A stretch of DNA of 64,000 bases, taken from Diprion similis (lineage: Eukaryota > Arthropoda > Insecta > Hymenoptera > Diprionidae). The number at the start of each line of letters is the position of its first letter. Position 1 is the first letter of the stretch. This document shows, one piece after another, positions 56,051 through 64,000 of this stretch. The stretch lies in the NCBI RefSeq assembly GCF_021155765.1, contig NC_060107.1, positions 18,338,501 to 18,402,500 on the forward strand, read 5' to 3'. Made by a program: the position numbers and the translations under genes. The notes beneath the pieces were generated by a model. The model was given only the letters and a program-made list of their open reading frames with translations, ran no database searches and had not been told where the DNA came from.

Positions 56051-57989
56051 AAACAACTGTGAGAAATGAAAATATCTTTCGAGGGACAATTTTTTTCTGG
56101 AGTTTTTTCAAAAAATGAATCGTTGCGTGAACGTGACGAAATTCAAACTAGTAACTTGAATTATGTACTTGCTAATTTATTTCAAAATTCACTTTATAAA
56201 ATTTAATTGACCATCGGCAAAAAATACATTAGCATATTATTCAAATTAAAAGCCAAAATCATGCAACCTAAAGTGGAAACAAACCAGTCAATCATATTTG
56301 CTACGTAATCAACGTTTCGTATTATTGTTATGCATGGGCTATTATTTACGTATTGTATAATATACATACCGCTGGTGTAATAGACGCCCAAAGAAATACG
56401 GGGTGGTCGCGGCGGCGGTCCGGCAGCGGGGGGCAGAGGGGGGCGAGGAAGTAATGTTTACTGTTTTTACAATTAATTTAAACTAGCCAGATATTTTATT
56501 AAATAAATTTACTTCTTTAAATTTGTGATTCTTAAATTACTTTTTCACCCATGGGTTACAGTTAGTCTGTTCGCTATCGATGTAATTTACAGAGTGCATC
56601 AGTTCGACGGGGTTTTAGCAAAAAGGATTTCAATTCTTCGTTGGCAGACATGACTATATGGTGTAAGGCTCTTCCAATTGCCTCGGATGAGAGACAAAGA
56701 GGCACGACAGTCTTGCCAGCACTGAGAAAATTTTGTGGCAAATAACTACACAAAAGTATACTGAATAACTACTTACAGTATTACAGTGGTAGGATTTGCC
56801 GAAAATATAATGAATATTAAAATATTGTAAATGAAAAAATACTGCATGGGTTTCAACAAACTGTACATACTAAAAAAAAATAGCCGAGTATAATTCAATG
56901 TAGCACACGACTTTTCATTATTTTGGCAATATAAAGTACAGCTGGTTTGGCCATGTAGAATAGGAAAATGATCCAAAGTGATATATTGTTTCAAACGATA
57001 TTGAGCATACTGCGTACCAAATATTATTTAAAAATTAGAAAGCGAAATTGGAAAGAAGTCAGAAGGAGCTGATAAAATATATAGTCTGAAAATAACTGTG
57101 GGAAATGAGAGAGAAATATTGTTTTTATTTAATATAATATTTATTTATTTTAATAAAATTTTTATGATTACGAAAGCGTTACAATCCTTCGTTGGCAGAC
57201 ATATACATATATTATATACAACTCTTCCAATTGTCGCGGATTAGTGGCAGTGAGGCACGAGGGAGGCTCGGGGTAAGCGACGCAGCACAGACATAATACA
57301 CACGCATACATTGTATGGCCAGGCACCTTGTATTGCGCTAGCGATGGGCGTTTGATGGCGGGAGGGGGGATCGTTGTCTGCACGACTCATGCGAGACGCG
57401 AGACAGAAATTTGCATAAATACGTATATGCCTTACGCCTCTCCTCCGCTGGCCATGGTTAGGAGAGGGGGGCACCGGATTGTTGTCCGCTTTTGATTTAA
57501 AGAAGGCAATATTTTGTACAGAAATATTTTTCTACAGAATATTGTTCTGCAGAATGTGTTGGCATAGATTTTATTTGATAGAACGCGCATTCAGAACAAT
57601 CATCGACTACCAAAGATCGTACGTTTAATCGTCAATTTGGTACGGTTTGATTTAATTCGATTTATTACGATTTGATTTGAATTATTTGTGTTGAATTTAT
57701 GGGTGTGTTGAAAGTGTGTTCTGTTGATCGGGTATTACGTTAAATGTGTCCAAAAATTTTTTTCTCTGTAAAAATTTTTGTACAAAAACGTTCTGTAGCA
57801 AAATATTCCGTAGAATAATTAGTGCAGGATCACTTATGATGCGAATTCCTAATTTCTTACTGGAGGGAAACGTTCTGGACAGAGGAGTCTGCAAAACATA
57901 AGCATTTACCCGGTGGAACTGATTTTTGTAGAATTGATCCTCATTCTTCAAATTGAATCTCCGGAGTAACGAACCCGTAGGACCGCGAT
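56051..57989. repeat. Noncoding region with a diverged repeat of about 1.04 kb
   Basis: Segments near 56037, 56620 and 56660 (TAGTCTCTGAAAACAACTGTG; CTTCGTTGGCAGACAT; GCTCTTCCAATTG) recur near 57078, 57190 and 57220 in the same order. A G-rich run lies at 56400-56450. A 142-codon minus frame (57697-58125) is partly the outer end of the foldback below and is not supported as a gene. Confidence 0.5.
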
Positions 57990-59960
57990 TTAGTCTAGTC
58001 AACAAGTTCAAAATCGTGTTAATTCTTGACAAAGGTCCTAAAAATATGTGCGACAGCTCATTGGATTCGGAATGACGCCTAGAAAAATGTATCCGAAGGA
58101 TTTTACTGCATGATAAAAATTGCAAAAGTTATTAACAAGTTAAGATGAGAAAAAAAAAGGTATTTCATTTTTCGGCAATTCCACAAAAACTATTGATACT
58201 TAAAAATTTTGAAAAAAAAGATTCATAAAGAGGAGAAAATTTCAAAAAAAAAGTCCTACCTCCCGGAACTCTACCTCCATTATTTATAATTTTAATTTAG
58301 TGCTGAAAATAGGGCCCCGCGCGGCCGATTCAGCATGGCCGCGCTACCGCTCAACAGGGTCTATTACATAAAATAATGTTTTTATAGAATTAAATATCAA
58401 TAGAAAAATTTTAAAAAATTATGGTGTCATTAGAACATTTTAAAGAATAAAGTTCCTTTGTAAACAAAATTTTTTGTTTTGTTGATTTTTCAAAAAGTTA
58501 TACTATAGTTAACTAAGTAATTTTTCGTAGGGTTCAATTTTTACAAAAAACAGTATAAAAGTTTAAATAATCATCCCAAAAATCTTTTGACTTCTTGGAG
58601 CTCTTCTTAATTATATACTTAACAAGACCACCTTATAAACGCATCTTAAATTTGTGTATTTTGTTTATTATAACTTGTTCAAGTTAACAAAAGATGAAAA
58701 TCGTCGAAAATAATGTTGAAAAAAATTTTTTTGTGAATAAAGTTTGTAACTATTGTTGATTAGCTATAACATGCTTTTGTTTAAAAACATTGAAGATTTT
58801 TTTGACATATTTGTCTCTTTTATGACTTATAACTTGTTAAATAACGTAAATACGCTTATGGAGCTTTGAGACAATTTTGTTTATCGATAAAATATCTACC
58901 AAACGATCTTTTGATTACATCTATATCTCTCATGGTTTCAATTATAAACATATTTTCATTATTATTTATCAAACTAGTATCCTATTAGATATGAAATTCC
59001 TTTCTTTTTTGCATTTTTGCAGAGTTATGTGACCGATCAAGCTTTGGTATCGTGAAGTATTAGAAATAATTGTGAAAAATACAAGGAATTTGCTTTTCTC
59101 ACTTTGTTATACATGGTTGCTTTCGTAATTTTTTTTTGTTTTCAAAAAAAAAAAAATACTATGGTCATCTGAATTTGTTTAGAAACAATTGTCAAGTTAA
59201 TGAACAATTAAATTATTCACAAAAAAAAAATTTTTAACATCATTTTCGACGATTTTTATCTTTTGTTAACTTAAACAAATTATAATATACAAAATACACA
59301 AATTTGAATGCGTGTATAACGTGGTCTTGTCAAGTATATTTATAGTATAAGAAGAGCTCCAAGAAGTCAAAAGATTTTAGGGCTGATTATTTAAACTTTT
59401 ATACTGTTTTTTGTAAAAATTGAACCCCACGAAAAATTATTTAGTTAACTATAGTATGACTTTTTGAAAAATCAACAAAAAACTTTTTTTCAATGGAATT
59501 TTATTCTTTCAAGTGTTCTAATGACACCATAATTTTTTTAAATTTTTCTATTGATATTTAATTCTATAAAAAAATTATTTTATGTAATAGACCCTGTTGA
59601 GCGGTAGCGCGGCCATGCTGAATCGGCCGCGCGGGTTCCTATTTTCAGCACTAAACTAAAATTATAAATAATGGAGGTAGAGTTCCGGGAGGTGGGACTT
59701 TTTTTTGAAATTTTCTCCTCTTTATGAATCTTTTTTTTCAAATTTTTTAAATATTAATAGTCTTTGAGTAATTGCTAAAAAATGAAATACCTTTTTTTTT
59801 CTCATCTCAACTTGTTAATAACTTTTGCAATTTTTATCATGCAGTAAAATCCTTCGGATACATTTTCCTAGGCGTCATTCCGAATCCAATGAGCTATCGC
59901 ACATATTTTTAGGACCTTTATCAAGAATTAACACGATTTTGAACTTGTTGACTAGACTAA
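57990..59960. mobile_element. Long foldback element, about 750-bp arms
   Basis: Arms 57990-58740 and 59213-59960 are inverted copies with scattered mismatches, around a loop of about 470 bp. The outermost shared bases are TTAGTCTAGTC / GACTAGACTAA. No transposase is encoded, and the arms contain oligo-A/T runs. It is probably a non-autonomous DNA element; its family is not identified. Confidence 0.8.
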
Positions 59961-60162
59961 ACAATACCGACTAGCAGCGCACGAGAAGGGGTTCAGCACC
60001 GAGAGAGGGGAACTGCCGATATTTAAGGGGCATATAAAGACCCGTTGTACACTTCGAAAACGCGAGGATGCAAAACTCCTATACCGCTCAAGCGATCAGA
60101 GTGAAACTTGGGCAGTTAATGCCCTATTTTGGCAAAATGTGGAGCGTCTTTTTACTTTTTCA

Positions 60163-60592
60163 AAATTTCGAAAAAAATTTTACAGATTAGTTACCACCCA
60201 CAGAAATTAGCCAAATTTTCACAGTTACACTGAATTGATCGAACTATCCGGTATAATGCCACTCGGTGGTGATGAATCACACATTTTGAGCCCAGTCCCA
60301 TGAGATTTGATGGTAAATTCTTACCGACATTACACGCATACATTACCGGCATGCGCGTAATATCGGTAACAAATGTCGCCAAATTGAGATTCGGTGTACT
60401 TCGTAATCGAAAACCAGATCAGCTGCCATTTCGTCATTTCACCATCAAATCTCATGGAACTGGGCTCAAAATGTGTATTTCATCACCGCCGAGTGGAATC
60501 ATACCGGATATTCCGATCAATTCAGTGTAACTGTGAAAATTTGGCTAATTTCTGTGGGTGGTAACTAATCTGTAAAATTTTTTTCGAAATTT
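60163..60592. mobile_element. Small foldback element (MITE-like), about 152-bp arms
   Basis: Arms 60163-60314 and 60441-60592 are inverted copies (outer ends AAATTTCGAAAAAAATTT; inner TGAGATTTGATGGT) with a 126-bp loop. Noncoding. Confidence 0.8.
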
Positions 60593-62008
60593 AATGTATT
60601 TGCATCGACTCCACGGAGTGCTCTTCATGTGCTGAATTTTTTTTTTTTTTTTATCACAAAAAAATTCAAAAAACAATTCATAGCTTCAAAACCAAATCCC
60701 GGCCCATTCTGAAATTTGCAGACGTTTTTGAACACTAAGAGAGGGATATCCTCTGAAATTTTTAGCGAAAAAAATTATGCCGGTTTTGAGTAATCTCAAA
60801 AACTAATATTTTTTTGAGTTTTCAAGACTTTTCAGCGGCCTTGATAAATTTTTGCATATTTTCCCGTTAAAGTTCACTCAAAACTGAAACTTTTTTATCG
60901 AAACATTTTTGTAATATGATCAATAGTTTACGAGCTTTAGTTAATTAAAATTGGGACATTCTCGTAGTCTGCATAATCTATATGGGCTGCTCAACTCTGA
61001 ACGGCATCGAATAAAAATCTGAAAAAAATCACACATACTCTCAACGACTATTCAAAAGATTTCACGAAGTTTAGAACGATTCTGAGGGGGTCAGGCTTTT
61101 GGTCAGGTCGATTTGACGTGGAATGCCCCATATGTATACACGACGGAAAATTTGGTTGCTACATTTATCACTGTGGATTTTAATTGTCATGGATTCGATA
61201 CATTTTTTTGTTGCTAATTAATCTTAACGAACCTCACACTGTGAGCGAAAAATCTTGACACCAGAATTCGTTTATTGAGAACCAACGTGTGTCGGAAGAT
61301 CAAACAAATATAGTAACCAAAGACGATTTGTACCGGTTGTGTATTTGGGTTAGACGAGCCATTCGCAGGGATTCTGCAATTGAAACTTCATGAAATCATC
61401 CTGAAAACATTGCGTTTGACTCTCGATGTATTGTAATAATTATTAGCGCATCCGATATTTTTTAATACGAATTTATGTCCTGCATGACGCTACGTTTCTG
61501 GAGGTTGAGACGTAGGATACGATAAACCGAATAGACAAACTGTAGCTGAGTTTATATGGGGCTTATTTACTAAGGTAGTCTCAGCGAAATGTCCGAGGGT
61601 CCATAGTTACGGCATGACGGATTGATAAAGCGCCATGGGCCCGCACGAAGAGCATCCAATAAGACGGGGAGTAGAATCAAAGAAGCGTCACGTGGTCTGT
61701 CGCTGCAAGTCCACTCCCTCGCCGCTCGATTCGCGCCCTGCGGAGACTCAACGCGTCCTCGTTTTACCGCGCTTTATCGCGTCCTGACGAAGCCCAGCGG
61801 TCTTCACGTGGTTGGCGACGTGCTTGCATGTCTGACAGCGTGTCGTCTATCCTGCAATAATCAAGTCATTCTGAATTGCATTTTCTGAGTTGGTGATTAA
61901 TTGTGTTCTTCAACGAATTTCTTTAAAAAATAAAAAGATCACAATACTGTTGCTGTATACTTCAATAACGGTGAGTAAAACAACAATTGTATCGCGACAG
62001 TGTTCGCA
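60593..62008. other. Noncoding region before the P-element-like gene
   Basis: It contains a copy of the dispersed sequence also found near 15510 (GTCGATTTG...GGAATGCCCCA). A GC-rich block at 61620-61850 could be a promoter or 5' exon of the transposase gene. No coding unit is recognised. Confidence 0.45.
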
Positions 62009-64000
62009 ATGCCTGGCCACAGTAGCTCGTGTGCGTATCAGCGATGCGGTGCGCGCAGTAGAGATCATATACCAGATATACATTTCTATCGACTACCAGC
62101 GAATGATCCCGCTCGCGTGCTACAATGGTTAGTTAATAACGGCCTCGATCATTTTGCCGAATCTTCGGAGCAGGAACTAGATCGCTTGAGGATTTGTAGT
62201 CGACATTTTCCCGCGATTGCAATTTGCCACCGTGGTCGATTGCAACGCGATGCTGTTTCCTTTTCCATACAAACCTCTAACCGGAGACAGCCCAGTAAAA
62301 TTGATCGATGGTAAAAGTCAAGCCTCTCAATCGGAACAAATCCTGCATTTGCGAACCGAACTTAAAAATAAATGCCGTATAATTGTAAATCTGGAAACAG
62401 AAAATTCGTTTCTCAAAGAAGCTGTCACCAATTTGAAAACGGAAAATTCTCGTCTGCGAAAGCAAAATTCTCGGCTCAAATCTACTTCAGCTATCCATAG
62501 GCTGGAAAAAAAAATTCCCATCTCAAACAGGTCTTGCGTACAACTAAAGTAGCGTTTGCTCGTTGCAAAGAGAGGATACAAACCGGCATTTTACCTGACG
62601 AGTCTCTCCGTAAAGCCATCGTGCGAAGAGTTCAGAGCTTTTTGTGCACATTCGTAATGATGCAACTCTTTCACAAAGATTTCACCAAATTTTCCGATAG
62701 CGAAAGACAAATCACTATGGCGATGCATTATTCATCACCAAGTCTGTTCAGGAAACTGCGCGATAATTACGGATTTGTTTTACCTTCGGATTCGTCTTTA
62801 AAGAATTCGTTCGGAAAAATCGAACTTTGGCCCGGTCTATGCCCCAAGTTATTCCAGTGCTTACAAAATAAGGTGGCATGCATGGACGCGAACGAACGAC
62901 AATGTGTTCTTCTCTTTGACGAGGTCAAGTTAAAGAGAGGGTTTGATTCGATCGAAAAGCGCCAAAAGATTGAAGGTTTCGAAGATGTTGGTAATTTTGG
63001 GTCTTCCCCGGCGGTAGTAACTAGTGCTCCAGTTTTCATGGTGAGAGGTTTGATTCACAATTGGAAACAACCGATTGGATATTACTTGACAGCCGGCACC
63101 ATTGCTAACAACACACTTTCTGAAATAATTGATTCGGTTCTTGATGCTGTACACGAAGCTGGGTTAGAAGTGCGAGCGATGGTTTGTGACCATGGCACCA
63201 ATAATCAGAGTGCGATCCGTAAAATAGCTTCAATGGAAGAACCTTATTTCGTGCGAAATGGTCAGAAAATTTATGCTATACTTGACATTCCGCATATTTT
63301 TAAAAATGTTCGAAATCAATTATTAAAATATGACATACGATTTGATATCGACAGTACAGCTTCTTGGAGAGACTTGCGATTTTTGTGGGAACTGGAAAAA
63401 GACAAACTAACGAGGGCAGCATGTAAATTGTCTGAACGACATATTTATCCTAAACCATTCCAAAGGATGAATTGTCGATTAGCGATACAAGTATTCAGCA
63501 ATCGTGTTTCTGCAGCTCTATCAGCTGCTGCAACGAATAATTGCATCACCACCGATACGGCTCTGCATACTGCTCAATTTCTATCACTATTGAATGATTC
63601 TTTCAATAATTTAAATAATCGGTGTCCGAATGACGCTAATCCCAATCGATGCGCGTTGTCCGACCAGAGACCGTATATTCGTGAGAATTTATTAATGATG
63701 TTAGAAAAATCTGCAAATTGGTGCACACTGACAGACAAGGGTGAAAAAGTCCCTCCGTGCTTTAATGGTTTTCGTCAAACTGTTACTGCAATCCTTATGC
63801 TATTTCAAGATTTGCAACGCGAAGGAGTGAAATTTTCAATGACATCGCGATTAAACCAAGATCCCATAGAAAATATGTTTTCTATGATCCGGTGTCACGG
63901 TGGGACTTATAACCAAAACCCTACCGCAAAACAATTCCGCCTAAATTACCAAAAGCTCATCGTACTGAATTTGATGAAACCGGTCAAATCTGCGAACTGC
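62009..64000 (+). pseudogene. P-element/THAP9-like transposase, two compensating frameshifts, truncated by the window end
   Basis: ATG at 62009 (MPGHSSSCAYQRCG) starts a C2CH THAP finger (CAYQRC...FYRLP...W...ICSRHF). Near 62250 the family-like sequence shifts frame (PFPYKPLTGDSPVKLIDG) into a leucine-zipper coiled coil. It returns to the first frame within an A9 run near 62505, after which the frame is open to the last base (about 490 codons). Catalytic-region motifs are VLLFDEVKLKRGF (Asp), AMVCDHGTNNQSA (Asp), DIPHIFKNVRNQLL, and SRLNQDPIENMFSMIRCHGG (Glu). The two shifts cancel, so they may be small indels in a recently dead copy or base-calling errors. Confidence 0.85.

Noticed and set aside
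57697-58125. 142-codon minus-strand frame
   Set aside because: Its first part lies in the foldback arm and its last part outside it; no protein-like signature.

Overview
The window looks like transposon-rich, AT-rich nuclear DNA of an arthropod, most likely an insect. The evidence is short GT-AG introns (76 nt and up), families common in insect genomes (a DUF4806 gene, an ISL2EU/YqaJ element, PIF/Harbinger, Polinton/Maverick, Penelope-like, P-element-like), and satellite DNA. A hymenopteran is my best guess, by inference only. I see no convincing single-copy host gene; almost every coding region belongs to a mobile element.

Layout. 1-6.9 kb: a 242-bp tandem repeat, an intact TNP2/CACTA-like transposase gene, and an intact five-exon DUF4806 gene on the same strand. 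7.0-10.2 kb: a 178-bp satellite with higher-order structure. 11.3-23.3 kb: remains of one or two Polintons, with a DUF8207-like gene and a nonsense-mutated integrase on the plus strand and a broken protein-primed DNA polymerase B on the minus strand. Between them lies a 5.2-kb inverted repeat whose arms carry a minisatellite; a hAT-type foldback element sits inside it, and a 583-bp probable solo LTR sits inside the polymerase. 24.1-38.35 kb: a second TNP2-like transposase gene (minus strand), split by two nested insertions, an ISL2EU two-gene element (33671-38209) and a complete Ty3/gypsy retrotransposon (25726-33503). 41.7-43.4 kb: a truncated Penelope-like element with inverted hammerhead-bearing repeats. 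45.4-46.1 kb: a hAT transposase fragment. 46.97-55.75 kb: a two-gene PIF/Harbinger element with both genes open across all predicted introns and a 2.0-kb probable solo LTR in an intron. 58-60.6 kb: two noncoding foldback elements. 62.0-64.0 kb: a P-element/THAP9-like transposase running off the window.

Main discovery. The gypsy element has near-identical 284-bp LTRs (one difference), a tRNA-Leu-type primer site, gag and a complete pol. Where an env gene would normally sit it carries a deoxynucleoside kinase reading frame with its P-loop, catalytic and lid residues intact. That frame has no ATG before the P-loop and opens exactly at a polypyrimidine-AG splice acceptor, so it is probably made from a spliced subgenomic RNA, as env is in retroviruses. 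Tail to tail with it, on the opposite strand, is a predicted two-exon gene for a 131-residue Cys-rich protein with its own poly(A) signal. A retrotransposon that brings its own nucleoside-salvage kinase, and perhaps an antisense regulator, is the system most worth following up. Gag joins Pol through a canonical -1 slippery heptamer next to the gag stop; this copy has a one-base frame break in gag.
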